Assembly: GCF_018130545.1 (NCBI RefSeq)
Contig: NZ_JAFCKF010000003.1
Coordinates: 186,001 to 250,000, forward strand
Reading direction: 5' to 3'
Origin: Bradyrhizobium tropiciagri
GTDB taxonomy: Bacteria; Pseudomonadota; Alphaproteobacteria; Rhizobiales; Xanthobacteraceae
DNA length: 64,000 bases
Made by a program: the position numbers and the translations under genes. Shown one piece after another: positions 1 through 8,644 of the stretch; positions within the stretch are counted from its first letter, which is position 1, and each line of letters begins with the position of its first letter. The notes under the pieces are model-generated. The model was not told where the DNA came from, did no database searches, and saw only the letters and a program-made list of their open reading frames with translations.

Positions 1-2
1 TC

Positions 3-506
3 GTACAATCGGTGAAGGGCAAGCTGCCCGACGCCGAGCTGCCGACGCCTGCCGCACGGACGGCCGCGCCACCGGCGCCTGCCCCGCTGCCCGCCACCCC
101 GGCAGCCGTGACCGAGGCTAAACCCGTACTGGACGACAAAGCCCTCCTGGAGATGCAGGCCGCCTTGGAGATCAAGCCCGCCCTGGAGATCAAGCCTGCG
201 GCCGAGACTCGGATGGTGATGCCGCCCCCGCTTCCGGTGCCGACCGTGCTCGAGGGCCTGCCCGCCACACCGCCGCCCTTGGCGGTGACAGTCGTCGAGG
301 TGCCGCCACCCCCGGCGCAGCCGCCGCAATTTGCCAAACTCGACATCAGCGGCGACTTCGGATCCGAGGTGCGGGAACGGGTTGCCAATTTCCGCGCCCA
401 GCAGCAGCGTTTCCTCAAAGAGCGCGAGGAATACTGCACCACGACGATGGCCAAGGTCCGCGCTGCGATCCGCGACAACAGCGAGCTGCCGCGCTCCGGC
501 AAGTAA
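3..506 (+). CDS. Proline-rich hypothetical protein, 5' end outside window
   Basis: The reading frame is already open at the left edge and no convincing start is visible. A GTG at 12 is in frame but the frame continues upstream, so this is the C-terminal part of a longer gene. The visible part is an Ala/Pro-rich linker with a short internal repeat (ALEIKPALEIKPA) followed by a more ordinary, charged C-terminal segment (GDFGSEVRERVANFRAQQQ) that is probably helical. Such tails occur on cell-envelope or scaffold proteins, but I do not recognise the family. Function unknown. Confidence 0.6.
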   Translation, partial: VQSVKGKLPDAELPTPAARTAAPPAPAPLPATPAAVTEAKPVLDDKALLEMQAALEIKPALEIKPAAETRMVMPPPLPVPTVLEGLPATPPPLAVTVVEVPPPPAQPPQFAKLDISGDFGSEVRERVANFRAQQQRFLKEREEYCTTTMAKVRAAIRDNSELPRSGK

Positions 507-539
507 CCGGAGCCCCTTTCTCCGCACCGTCTGCTGGCT

Positions 540-1697
540 TTAGCCCCGCGCGCCGGATTTCACCGGCTCGGTCAGAAAGCGCCCGCTTGGTCGCGCCAGC
601 GCCGGCTCCTCCATGGCATCACCGGCCGGCTGCCTGCCTTCCGCCATCGATCGCAAGCTCGCCATCGCCTGGGTCATGCGTTCGCCGAATTTGACGGCGG
701 CGCCATCGAGGAATGCCTTGTCCTTCGGCTTCGGCTTGGCGATCCGCAGCTCGAAACGCGACGTCCCGTCCGGGCGTTCCAGAACGGCCCGGGTCATGAT
801 GATGCGCGGCGCGCCGGGCACCGGCAGCGTGATGCCGACCGTGAAGTAATCGACCGGGCGCCAGTCGAGCGTTTCCTCGACATTGGTATGGCTGCCGTGG
901 GCGCAATGATTTTTGGTGCCGACCCCACGGCGCCCCTTGCCCGACTCCTCGACGATGTCGTCGGCGTCCCACCACTTCTGCCATTGCCCGGGCACGGTGA
1001 TGAACTCCCACACCGTCTGCGGGGGCGCGGCGATGTCGAACTCCAGGATCGCGTAGGCGTCGTCGCGCGTCACCTCCATCCGGACCTGCGCGTCATCCTG
1101 CTGCCACGCCGCTTCGAGATCGCGCGCCCACAGCGTCACGTCGCCAATGATGTCGATGGTCTCTTGATGCGGGATCAACCCTTGCGCCACCGGATCGACG
1201 CCCATGGCGCGGATCGCCGCATCGCTGTAGAGCGCGTAGGCGCGGCCGCCGAGTTTTTCGCCAACACTGTTCTTGAGCAGCCGATGGACCAGGATGACGT
1301 CGCGCCCGGCGAGCTCCTCCCTGCCGCCCATCTTCTGCTTCACCATCTCGCCGTGATGGATCACGAATTTGAAATCGAGATCGCCCATCGCGACGCAGGC
1401 CTTGCACTCGCAGGTCGAGGCCTGGCGGATGTCGCGCAGCCGCCGGCGGAATTTGAAATAGGCGCCCTCGATCGCGTCCTGCAGCAGCGAGCCGTCGACT
1501 GTCCCAGTCGAGTAGACGAACGCGGCGTCGCCCTCGAACTTGGCGAGGCGAAATGGCGGGCGCAGCCCCTTCACCACCACATCCATGAAATCGGCGATGA
1601 TATCCTGCGCATGGTCGAGCTCGACCGCCGCGAGGAAGTTGGTGTAGCCGGAGATGTCGGCAATCGCGAAATATGCGGCTTCAGCTTTCGGAAGCAT
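540..1697 (-). CDS. DUF2652 cyclase-like / SRPBCC two-domain protein
   Basis: A 385-residue cytosolic protein. The first 190 or so residues resemble the class III nucleotide cyclase fold (ADISGYT near residue 13, FEGDAAFVY near 55), the region known as DUF2652. Residues about 215-350 look like an SRPBCC/START-type ligand-binding domain (FDIAAPPQTVWEFI, WKWW-like aromatic segment). The ADISGYT motif keeps a metal-type Asp, but I cannot tell whether cyclase activity is retained. It lies upstream, on the same strand, of nothing closely spaced; the next minus-strand genes (SCP2-like and hydrolase) are 180 bp away. Lipid or small-molecule sensing is a reasonable inference from the SRPBCC part only. 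Confidence 0.75.
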   Translation of the reverse strand: MLPKAEAAYFAIADISGYTNFLAAVELDHAQDIIADFMDVVVKGLRPPFRLAKFEGDAAFVYSTGTVDGSLLQDAIEGAYFKFRRRLRDIRQASTCECKACVAMGDLDFKFVIHHGEMVKQKMGGREELAGRDVILVHRLLKNSVGEKLGGRAYALYSDAAIRAMGVDPVAQGLIPHQETIDIIGDVTLWARDLEAAWQQDDAQVRMEVTRDDAYAILEFDIAAPPQTVWEFITVPGQWQKWWDADDIVEESGKGRRGVGTKNHCAHGSHTNVEETLDWRPVDYFTVGITLPVPGAPRIIMTRAVLERPDGTSRFELRIAKPKPKDKAFLDGAAVKFGERMTQAMASLRSMAEGRQPAGDAMEEPALARPSGRFLTEPVKSGARG

Positions 1698-1826
1698 CGA
1701 GACCTCCAGCGCAACCGGTTCACGCCAATCCCATGGATGCGCAGTTTGTCACACCCTCTCGCGATCCGCGACTACAACAAGCCGCCGCGCTCAGGTAAAT
1801 AGCACACCGCCCTGCACCACGACCTC

Positions 1827-1855
1827 GTCATGTCCTGGCTCGTCCCGGCCATGAC
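1827..1855. repeat. Palindromic intergenic element
   Basis: GTCATG at 1827-1832 is matched by CATGAC at 1850-1855 around a C/G-rich centre (cctggctcgtcccgg). It resembles the REP-like elements seen again near 40.8 kb and sits between two minus-strand genes. It could also serve as a weak transcription end for the hydrolase operon. Confidence 0.4.
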
Positions 1856-1877
1856 GGAGGACGACCCGGAGCCAAAG

Positions 1878-2726
1878 TCAGCGGCCGCCGATCTTCTCCA
1901 GCACCGGCAGCAGATACTTCAAGAACTCGCCGGGGTTCTCGCTCATCGGGAAATGGCCGAGGCCTTTCATGATGGTGGCCTCGGCTCCGGCGATGCTGTT
2001 CGCCACGGCCAGCGTTTCTTCCGGCGTGCAGGAATAGTCGTATTCGCCGGACAGCAGGAACAGCGGGCAACGTTTGGTGTCGATCTCGGCGACGCGGGCG
2101 CGGATGTCGCCGTCGATCTTGTAGAAATAGAGGTCGCCCTTGAACACGCCGGGCCCGCTCTGCATGTAGTGCCAGAGCGTCTCCCACTTCTCCTTGTCGG
2201 GCGCGTCGGGCCCGACAAGGCCCGAGACGATGGCGGCCGCGACCTCGCCGCCATGGACGTCCGGCCGGTGCAGGAAGTTCAGGTCATAATAGGGATCGAC
2301 ATGCGCGCCGGCCTGCAGGCCGATGATGGCGCGGAAGCGCTCGGGATGCTCGAGCGCGAGATGCAGAGCGATCCGCCCGCCGATCGAGCAGCCGATCACG
2401 ATCGGTCTGTCGAGCTCGAGCGCGTCGATCACGGCGAGGATCATCGCGGTGTATTGCGCCGAGGTCAGCTGGTATTCCTCGTCGTGCCAGCCTTGCGGCG
2501 GCGACGACTTGCCGTGCCAGGGCATGTCGAAGGCGATGACGCGATGATTGCGGGTGATGCTGACATCGTTCATCAGGCCGCGATATTGCCGCCCGTCGGC
2601 GCCCGCGGTGTGCAGGCAGAGCAGCGGCGTACCCTCGCCCGCTTCCTCGACATAGACGCGGTGTGCCCGGCCGGACAGTTCGAGTTGCATGTAGCGGCCG
2701 ACGATCGGTTCGAATTTGGCGCTCAT
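1878..2726 (-). CDS. Alpha/beta-fold hydrolase
   Basis: A 282-residue alpha/beta hydrolase with a complete catalytic set: Ser114 in the nucleophile elbow GCSIGG, Asp230 in SGEYDY and His258 in GLGHFP; the oxyanion segment LHTAGAD lies near residue 39. The chosen ATG (2726) overlaps the stop of the upstream SCP2-like gene as ATGA, which implies translational coupling; the frame is open further upstream but that part is only the shadow of the neighbour. Substrate is unknown. Its partner suggests an ester or acyl compound of lipid type, an inference from context. No signal peptide, so cytosolic. Confidence 0.85.
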   Translation of the reverse strand: MSAKFEPIVGRYMQLELSGRAHRVYVEEAGEGTPLLCLHTAGADGRQYRGLMNDVSITRNHRVIAFDMPWHGKSSPPQGWHDEEYQLTSAQYTAMILAVIDALELDRPIVIGCSIGGRIALHLALEHPERFRAIIGLQAGAHVDPYYDLNFLHRPDVHGGEVAAAIVSGLVGPDAPDKEKWETLWHYMQSGPGVFKGDLYFYKIDGDIRARVAEIDTKRCPLFLLSGEYDYSCTPEETLAVANSIAGAEATIMKGLGHFPMSENPGEFLKYLLPVLEKIGGR

Positions 2727-3091
2727 GCCGCGGCTCCCTCGCCGCGCAGCTTGCCGAGCGCCTCCTTGAAGTAACGCAGGTTCGCCATGAAGATCTGAAG
2801 GTCGCCTTCGGCCTTCAGCACGCGGCGCTTGATCAGCGCCATCAGGTCGTTGGAGCCCGGCGGCGGCCGCGTCTCGCAGAACTTGTCCCACTCCTCGTCC
2901 GAGGTGCGCAGCGCGAACGACGATGACGGCATCACGAACGGACCCTTGGTCACCGACACGATGCGGCCGTCATGGATCGCGATCAGCCAGGCGGCCTTGC
3001 CGACCTCGAGAAGGAATGTCGTGGTGAGGAAGCGGCCACGCCGCACCAGGCCAGCGTCGCTATTGACCCGTTCCTGCAGCGTTTCGATCAT
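2723..3091 (-). CDS. SCP2 sterol-carrier-like small protein
   Basis: A 122-residue protein starting at ATG 3091 (MIETLQERV). The pattern of a short helix, beta-rich core (FLLEVGKAAWLIAIHDGRI) and a C-terminal helical segment ending in FKEALGKL resembles SCP2/sterol-binding-fold proteins that hold acyl chains, but it lacks strongly diagnostic motifs and the call is tentative. It overlaps the downstream hydrolase by 4 bp, so the two are one operon. A plausible role is presenting a hydrophobic substrate to the hydrolase; this is inference. Confidence 0.65.
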   Translation of the reverse strand: MIETLQERVNSDAGLVRRGRFLTTTFLLEVGKAAWLIAIHDGRIVSVTKGPFVMPSSSFALRTSDEEWDKFCETRPPPGSNDLMALIKRRVLKAEGDLQIFMANLRYFKEALGKLRGEGAAA

Positions 3092-3259
3092 GCTTGCTCT
3101 CCCCGACGGCCGCCGTTCTGCGGCGGCTTGTTCTGCGTGCAATGATGGAAGGAATGCGGGTGCCGTCAATCGGCGCCGGCGTCGCGCGGCCACGGCGTTT
3201 TCGCGCGGGCCGCCACATACGGATTTTGGCTAGAGCCGGGAAATCGAGAGCCAGATCCC

Positions 3260-3367
3260 CTAAAGCCAGGACCAGACCAGCGCCACGTTCGCGGCGCAGG
3301 CTGCGAGCAGCGCGACCGCTAGCGCGAGCTGCACGCGTTCATCGGGGGTCTGAAGGATCGCTCTCAT
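3260..3367 (-). CDS. 35-residue single-pass membrane miniprotein
   Basis: A short frame from ATG 3367 to TAG 3260 encodes MRAILQTPDERVQLA followed by one hydrophobic segment rich in Ala, Leu and Val that ends in VWSWL. The shape (charged N-terminus, single transmembrane helix, aromatic C-terminus) is that of a genuine small membrane protein, but there is no clear ribosome binding site and no neighbour to suggest a role. It fills an otherwise empty 500-bp gap. Confidence 0.4.
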   Translation of the reverse strand: MRAILQTPDERVQLALAVALLAACAANVALVWSWL

Positions 3368-3592
3368 GGGTCGGAGCATCCGGCGATTCTACCCGGAGAG
3401 TCCCGGGGATTCTTTTTTCCGGGGTTTACCGCTCATTAAGGACTCAGGCCCTTCGGCCAAAGGCCCGAAATGACTCATATTTTCAGATGCTTGCCCGGAT
3501 CGCCGCTCACGGTTCCGTGATCGGAACAGCGTTATCGGCTGAAACCCGGGACGGGCCTTGGCGTTGTCGTGGGTTGTTTGGGGAAACGACGA

Positions 3593-3844
3593 ATGCCGTA
3601 CGCGCTGTTCTATCAAGACGCCAAGCTGAGCAAGGCGTATCCAACCGAGGCCGATGTCTGGACGCTCGCCAGGAAATCCGGACTGGTGGTCGATGCCATC
3701 TCGGAAGAGGAGAAGTCCTCGCCTCGCCCGGTGCTCGACAATGATTACGAGATCCGGGCCTGCCAGCTCGAGCCTGACGAGGATCCGGTCAAGAACAAGG
3801 CCGATGCCGATCGGGAAGCGCGCCTGGAGCCGCGGTTGAACTAG
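3593..3844 (+). CDS. Small conserved-looking hypothetical protein
   Basis: An 83-residue protein starting MPYALFYQDAKLSKA at ATG 3593. An earlier in-frame ATG exists at 3569 but MPYALFYQD reads as the natural beginning. The sequence is acidic in its second half and has no signal peptide or membrane segment. It is similar in shape to short orphan proteins common in Bradyrhizobium; the function is unknown. Confidence 0.6.
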   Translation: MPYALFYQDAKLSKAYPTEADVWTLARKSGLVVDAISEEEKSSPRPVLDNDYEIRACQLEPDEDPVKNKADADREARLEPRLN

Positions 3845-3905
3845 CGATGCGGCTCCGGCCGGCGGCGCATGGCGGGCCGGATGCCGAAAACGCGGTCGGT
3901 ATTGC

Positions 3906-4145
3906 CTACGGTGTCGCCGTCGCCAGCGAGGCCTGTTCGGCTGCGAGCGACACGCAAATCTTCCGCCGATGCAGACCCCGGATCGCACCCGTCACCTTGA
4001 GCACCTTGCCGGCCGTGCAGGACGCATCCTGCACCAGCACGACCTCATAGGGCGCGAGCGACAAGGGTTCGGATTTAAGGACGGTCTGGGCAACGCACGG
4101 TGCAACGACCGCAGAGAGGATCAGCCCTAACGCAAAACTACGCAT
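3906..4145 (-). CDS. Small secreted hypothetical protein
   Basis: A 79-residue protein from ATG 4145. The first 20 residues (MRSFALGLILSAVVAPCVAQ) form a clear Sec signal peptide, leaving a mature domain of about 60 residues with two Cys (DASCTAGK and RKICVSL) that could form a disulfide. It sits alone between a plus-strand orphan and the terminator of the outer-membrane gene. Family not recognised. Confidence 0.6.
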   Translation of the reverse strand: MRSFALGLILSAVVAPCVAQTVLKSEPLSLAPYEVVLVQDASCTAGKVLKVTGAIRGLHRRKICVSLAAEQASLATATP

Positions 4146-4294
4146 GTTTGTTTGTCCACCAGCCCTAGCGTTCCCATAATAACGCATCACGATGAAAGTT
4201 CCGTGCAATGCAGGAATTATTTTTTGCATTGCACGATCAGGCGTGAATACCGGCTGAACAAGCAAACGTCAGGCCAACAAAAACGTCCGGCTAA

Positions 4295-4324
4295 CAAAAA
4301 AGGCCGACCCGAAGGCCGGCCTTT
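4295..4324 (-). terminator. Intrinsic terminator of the outer-membrane protein gene
   Basis: Read on the minus strand, a G/C stem (AAAGGCCG pairing with CGGCCTTT, 4300-4324) is followed by six T residues (plus-strand A tract 4295-4301). It lies 27 bp past the stop of the beta-barrel gene, where a rho-independent terminator is expected. Confidence 0.8.
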
Positions 4325-4350
4325 CGATATCGATCTCTAAACGACGACGA

Positions 4351-5067
4351 TCAGTAGCGGGAGCCGACCGGGCCGCCCCAGCCGAAGCGGTAGTTGACCC
4401 CGAGCTTGACGGTATGTTCGTCGTTCCGGAAGCTCGCGCCGACGATGTCGGCCGGACCGCTGGTGAAGGTGGTCTTGCCGAAATTGTAATACTGGTACTC
4501 GGCCTTCGCCGACCAGTTCGGGGCGAACATGTATTCGAGGCCGGCGCCGACCGTGTAGCCGTCCTTGTGGCCGCCATCGGTGGTGAAGGCCGTCGGCACG
4601 CCGCCGACCGAGGCCGTGATGTTGTTATTGTCGCGCCAGGCATAACCGCCCTTGGCGTAGAGCAGCGCCGGCCCCCAAGTGTAGCCGAGCCGGCCGGTCA
4701 CCGAACCGAGCTGGTCGGAATTGCCGGTCACGACGGTTCCGGCGGGGAACGTCAGGCCATTGTTCGAGGAGCTCGGCAGCCAGGAGTACTGCGCCTCGAT
4801 ACCCATCACCCAGTTGGGGGCGAACTGATAGTCGAAGCCGCCCTGCACGCCGCCCATGAAGCGCGCGTCGCTGCCCATCAGATTGTTGCCGTCGGTGAAC
4901 GCGCCGCCGACATGGCCGCCGATGTAGAAGCCGGTCCAGTTGTAGACCAGCGCCGGTGCGGTATAGGGCGGCGGTGCCTTGGTATAGGTGCGGGCCGGCA
5001 TGTCAGCCGCAAACGCCGGGCCCGCAAAGGCGGCCAGCGCGACTGTGCCGAGCAAAAACTTCTTCAT
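4351..5067 (-). CDS. Omp31/RopB-like outer membrane beta-barrel protein
   Basis: A 238-residue exported protein. Residues 1-21 (MKKFLLGTVALAAFAGPAFA) are a signal peptide; after a short Pro-rich linker (YTKAPPPYTAP) comes an eight-strand porin-like barrel beginning WTGFYIGGHVGG and with repeated aromatic/Gly strands (GVQGGFDYQFAPNWVMG, GAGLEYMFAPNWSAK, KLGVNYRFGW). This layout is that of the Omp31/Omp25 family of Rhizobiales, abundant structural surface proteins. The gene stands alone, with a 280-bp upstream region and a strong terminator, consistent with monocistronic high expression. Confidence 0.9.
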   Translation of the reverse strand: MKKFLLGTVALAAFAGPAFAADMPARTYTKAPPPYTAPALVYNWTGFYIGGHVGGAFTDGNNLMGSDARFMGGVQGGFDYQFAPNWVMGIEAQYSWLPSSSNNGLTFPAGTVVTGNSDQLGSVTGRLGYTWGPALLYAKGGYAWRDNNNITASVGGVPTAFTTDGGHKDGYTVGAGLEYMFAPNWSAKAEYQYYNFGKTTFTSGPADIVGASFRNDEHTVKLGVNYRFGWGGPVGSRY

Positions 5068-5347
5068 CTCTGATCCCCGTTACGAACGCTGCGCTGTTAA
5101 ACCAAACAACGTGACGCCAATTAGGTTGCTTTGGGGCAATGCCGGACCTGTGATGTTTCCAAGCTGTGACGAGGTCGCAACAACGCCCGTTTGTTCCTTG
5201 GCACAGAAGGTTTTTTCACCGGTTAAGCAGCCGCATTTCGGCTGCATGTAAGTCGCAAACGGCTAAGTTGAAGTTCAATGCTCCGCGAAAAGTGATCGGA
5301 GTTCGCTAAGGATCTGGTCAGGGCTGCGACAAGCCGCCGCGCGCGCT

Positions 5348-5788
5348 TCAGCGCGTCAACTTTTCCAGCTCGGGAAACGCCGCGTAGGACGCGCCGGCGC
5401 ACTGTTCGGCGGGATTGTCGAGGATGCGGTCGAGCCGGCCGTCGACGAACATGACGCCGCGCTCGCGGGCCGGCCGGTAATTGCCGTCGGTCTCCTTCGC
5501 GCTGTAGCGCAGGCACACCACGTAGCGCAGCCGGCCGCCGACCGTGCGCTGCGCCGGATCGGCAATCGCCGCCTCCCGGACCCCGACCGGGTTGTTCAGA
5601 TAGGTTCGCATGAAGGCGAGGATCTGGTCGCGGTAGCGGTCCGGGAATGGCTGGTTGGCGACGCCGCGATCATCGGTGAAGGTGGTCGGCCCGTCGCCAT
5701 CGTCGCTGGTAAGGCAGCCGGCAAGCGGGATCGAAAGCAGCAAGACCGCCGCCAGTATTGATGAAGTCCGCAAAGTCAGCTGTTTCAT
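5348..5788 (-). CDS. Hypothetical lipoprotein
   Basis: A 146-residue protein from ATG 5788 (MKQLTLRTSS). The signal sequence ends in a lipobox, LAGC, near residue 25, so the mature protein is probably lipidated. The mature part (YRDQILAFMRTYLNNP, RYVVCLRYSAKE, DNPAEQC) is compact and has two further Cys. It stands alone. Family not recognised with certainty; similar lipoproteins are common in Bradyrhizobium. Confidence 0.7.
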   Translation of the reverse strand: MKQLTLRTSSILAAVLLLSIPLAGCLTSDDGDGPTTFTDDRGVANQPFPDRYRDQILAFMRTYLNNPVGVREAAIADPAQRTVGGRLRYVVCLRYSAKETDGNYRPARERGVMFVDGRLDRILDNPAEQCAGASYAAFPELEKLTR

Positions 5789-6016
5789 GGGTCCCCGGCG
5801 GGTCTCATAAACCGCCGGGCGGCGGAAGGGAATTCGCAACTCGGTTATTGCCGGGCTGCAATGGTCGCCGTACGGGTCTCAGCCAATGCCCGGACGCACT
5901 CCGACCCGCCGCCATTGGGGAAGCAATGGACAAGCGGGCCGGTTCTGCATCCAAAGGGAAGCAGCGGGGCAATGTGGATCGAACTACGTCCCTCGGATCA
6001 GGCTCAGTCGCGCTGA

Positions 6017-6337
6017 TCAGCCGCGCTTGGCCGGCACGACGTGCTTGGTGGCGACCTTGGCCGAGACGTGCTTGGACGCATGCTTCGGCGACTTCACCTT
6101 CAGCATGCCCATGTGCTTGTGGTGGTGGTGATGGCGATAGTGCTTGTGGTGCATCTTCGCGTTGGCATTGCGCACCTTCGCGGGCAACTGCTCGCTCTTG
6201 ACGACCGGGGCAGCCTTGGTCGCCGGGGCGGTCGTGGTGACCGGTGCGGGCGTTGCGGTCTTGCCGGTTTCGGCGGCGAGCGCGGGCGCTGCGATCACGG
6301 ACATGGCGAGCAGCGCTGCGGAAATCGTCTTCAACAT
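6017..6337 (-). CDS. His-rich small secreted protein
   Basis: A 106-residue protein from ATG 6337, preceded by a strong ribosome binding site (GAGGAGG). A signal peptide (MLKTISAALLAMSVIAAPALA) is followed by a Thr/Ala/Pro linker, then a His/Lys stretch (KHYRHHHHHKH) and a Lys-rich tail. The His cluster could bind metal ions, and a copper/heavy-metal cluster begins 3 kb away, but there is no direct link. Low-complexity composition makes family assignment unsafe. Confidence 0.65.
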   Translation of the reverse strand: MLKTISAALLAMSVIAAPALAAETGKTATPAPVTTTAPATKAAPVVKSEQLPAKVRNANAKMHHKHYRHHHHHKHMGMLKVKSPKHASKHVSAKVATKHVVPAKRG

Positions 6338-6623
6338 GGTGGTCCTCCTCGTCGGGATCGAGAGGTTTCCGGCCGGATGGTCGGCCTCACCGATCAATGC
6401 ACGTGACCTTAGGGGCCGCGCACTGAACCCGTTCTGAAGGGCATGGACGGAATTCATTCATGTGAATGACATCTTGGTCATGTTGCCGGCGCGGCCCGCT
6501 ACGCGCTGACATCACGCAATCGTGGATTCGGCCGGGAATGTTCTGCACCCTTGGGTGTTCAAGTCATCAGGCTTCGGTGTAGGATTACCGAGCACGATCT
6601 GGAACGATCAGGAGCAACCAGGA

Positions 6624-7169
6624 ATGAGCAAGACGACGAAGTTTTTGGGCCTCGCAGTGCTCTCGATGACCCTCGCCGCCGCGCCGGTCATCTCGGCCTA
6701 CGCCGCGGGCAGCGACAATCCCTCGCCGCCGGCTTCCGACAGCGGCAACAAGGGTAAGAAGGCCAAGAAGGACAAGAGCTCCGCGATCGACGATCAGAAG
6801 TTCCTGGCCGGCTATCGCGCCGCCTATACGACGATCTACGACAAGCACGATTACACCGCCGCGATCGAGCAGCTGAAGGCGCTCGGCCAGGACGACCGTG
6901 CCGATGTCGCCAATCTGATCGGCTACTCCTATCGCAAGCTCGGCGACTACAAGGTCTCGCAGGTCTGGTACGAGCGGGCGCTGAAGGCCGACCCGGCCCA
7001 TGTGCGCACCTGGCAATATTACGGCCTCTGGCAGGTCGAACAGGGCAACCGCGACCAGGCGCAGTATCACCTGAACCGCATCGCCCAGCTCGCCGGCACC
7101 AACAGCGACGAGTACCGCTCGCTCGCCGCAGCGCTGGAGAAGCCCCCGGGCACCGGCCTGGTCTACTGA
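6624..7169 (+). CDS. Exported TPR-repeat protein, first copy
   Basis: A 181-residue protein from ATG 6624, with the ribosome binding site AGGAG 12 bp upstream. A signal peptide (MSKTTKFLGLAVLSM... to AYA) precedes a Lys-rich linker and two to three tetratricopeptide repeats (YTAAIEQLKALGQDD, NLIGYSYRKLGDYK, WYERALKADPAHVRTW). The C-terminus ALEKPPGTGLVY is shared almost exactly with a second gene at 59.4 kb. TPRs mediate protein-protein contacts, so a periplasmic scaffold role is likely; the partner is unknown. A terminator follows. Confidence 0.8.
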   Translation: MSKTTKFLGLAVLSMTLAAAPVISAYAAGSDNPSPPASDSGNKGKKAKKDKSSAIDDQKFLAGYRAAYTTIYDKHDYTAAIEQLKALGQDDRADVANLIGYSYRKLGDYKVSQVWYERALKADPAHVRTWQYYGLWQVEQGNRDQAQYHLNRIAQLAGTNSDEYRSLAAALEKPPGTGLVY

Positions 7170-7194
7170 GCCAAGGCAACCGTCTCCTGCATCG

Positions 7195-7228
7195 AGCCGG
7201 CGTGGTCACGACGACCGCGCCGGCTTTT
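7195..7228 (+). terminator. Intrinsic terminator after the TPR gene
   Basis: AGCCGGCG (7195-7202) pairs with CGCCGGCT (7218-7225) with additional GGTC/GACC pairing inside, and four T residues end the structure. It lies 26 bp past the TPR stop codon and just before the end of the convergent MFS gene. Confidence 0.75.
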
Positions 7229-7230
7229 CA

Positions 7231-8505
7231 CTACGACATTGCGGCGATCCCGACCTCGCGCCTTCGGCGGCCGAGAATGGCGAGCATCACCAGCGCGCCG
7301 ACCGAGCAGGCGAACGCGAGCTCCAGCACGGCGTTGCTGCCGAACCGGGTCAGCAGATAGGCGAGCGCCGGCGGCGAGGCCGCCGAGATCAGGTTGAGCG
7401 GCAGCGCGATATGCGAGGTCGCCTTGGCGAATGCGCTCTTGTCGTAGAACACCAGCGGGATCGTCGCCCGCGCCACCGCAAGCGCGCCGCTGCCGAGACC
7501 GTAGATCAGGATGAAGGCCGCAATCGCCGCGTAGCTGCCGTGGCCGACGATCAGGATCAGCATCGCGACAGGCAGCAGCGTGCCGGCGACGAGCCCGGTC
7601 GTGATGCCATCCCAGCGGCCGCCGCCGAGGAAGTCGATCGCGCGCGCCGACACCTGCACGATGCCGAGCGTCGAGCCGAACGCGACCGCCTCGGCCGCCG
7701 ACAGCCCCTGCGCCTTCAACAGTTCGACCAGCACCGCGCTGAAGCCGAAGCTGACAAAGGCGTTGAGCGCGATCGCCGCGACCACCAGAACGAACGTGCC
7801 CCTGCCCGGCGACGGCGTTGCCGCCGCGCTGTCCGACACCGATGCAGTCTCGGCCTCATTGGCCACACGGCGCGGCAGTCCGAACGTGTAGAGCGGCAGG
7901 CAGATCAGCAGCATCGCCGCCGCATAGATCAAACAGGTCCCGCGCCAGCCCAGGGCCTCGGCGAGGAACGCGGTGGTCGGCCAGAAGATGCTGCTGGAAA
8001 GCCCGGTGACCAGCATCAGCGCGCCGATCGCACCCTTCGCGTTCCGCCCGGCGACCTCGTTCAGCATGATGTAGGCGGCCGTGCTCAGCGCCGCGCTTCC
8101 GGCCATCCCGAGCATCGTCCAGGCGATGAAGTAGCCCGCCGCCTCATGCGCACAGGCGAGAGCGACGAAACCGAGCGCGGCCACCGCGCTGCCGATCATC
8201 ATCACCCGCCGCGCGCCGACCCTCCGGAACGGTTCCGCCAGCAGCGGCCCGCACAGGCCCATGGTCACGTAGAGCGTCGACGTACCGCCGAACACCATCG
8301 GCAGCGAGAAATGGAGGTCGGCCGCAATCCGGTGGCCGGCAATCGCCGGCAGGCCGAGGGTGCCCCAGCCGACGATCTGCGCGACCGCAAGGACGAGCAG
8401 CACGCCGGCGATCTGCCGGTCCATCCCAAGAAACCGCCGAAGAAATCGCCCAAGAAACTGCCCAGGAAACTGCCCAAGAAACTCCGCCCGGCTCTTCCCG
8501 GCCAT
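7231..8505 (-). CDS. MFS transporter with a repeat-encoded N-terminus
   Basis: A 424-residue major facilitator protein with about twelve hydrophobic helices, a cytoplasmic loop with the usual basic residues after helix 2 (EPFRRVGARRVMMIG) and a central hydrophilic linker near residue 225. Substrate is unknown. The start is uncertain: ATG 8505 has a weak GGACAGG upstream, but the next 27 residues are a 4-residue repeat (FLG plus one) encoded by a 12-bp tandem repeat, and ATG 8424 (MDRQIAGVLLV) directly after the repeat is where the family-like sequence begins. The longer form is given; the shorter would be 397 residues. Confidence 0.8.
   Translation of the reverse strand: MAGKSRAEFLGQFPGQFLGRFLRRFLGMDRQIAGVLLVLAVAQIVGWGTLGLPAIAGHRIAADLHFSLPMVFGGTSTLYVTMGLCGPLLAEPFRRVGARRVMMIGSAVAALGFVALACAHEAAGYFIAWTMLGMAGSAALSTAAYIMLNEVAGRNAKGAIGALMLVTGLSSSIFWPTTAFLAEALGWRGTCLIYAAAMLLICLPLYTFGLPRRVANEAETASVSDSAAATPSPGRGTFVLVVAAIALNAFVSFGFSAVLVELLKAQGLSAAEAVAFGSTLGIVQVSARAIDFLGGGRWDGITTGLVAGTLLPVAMLILIVGHGSYAAIAAFILIYGLGSGALAVARATIPLVFYDKSAFAKATSHIALPLNLISAASPPALAYLLTRFGSNAVLELAFACSVGALVMLAILGRRRREVGIAAMS
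8425..8484. repeat. Five-copy 12-bp tandem repeat
   Basis: Five head-to-tail 12-bp units (8425, 8437, 8449, 8461, 8473), based on CCCAAGAAACTG with one to three changes per copy. On the minus strand each unit reads as four residues of the type Q/R-F-L-G. The array ends exactly at the ATG at 8424, so copy number changes would either extend the protein N-terminus in frame or alter the leader of the shorter protein. Confidence 0.85.
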
Positions 8506-8644
8506 GACCTGTCCATCGCATTCAACCAGAACGCTGGGCTAACCGACCTGGCATGACGGGATCAAGACAGCGGCTCATCGAGCCGCTTCGGGAGCAGTTA
8601 AATCCCCAAGAAGAAATCCAAAGAATACGAACAGTTGCAGAAAG

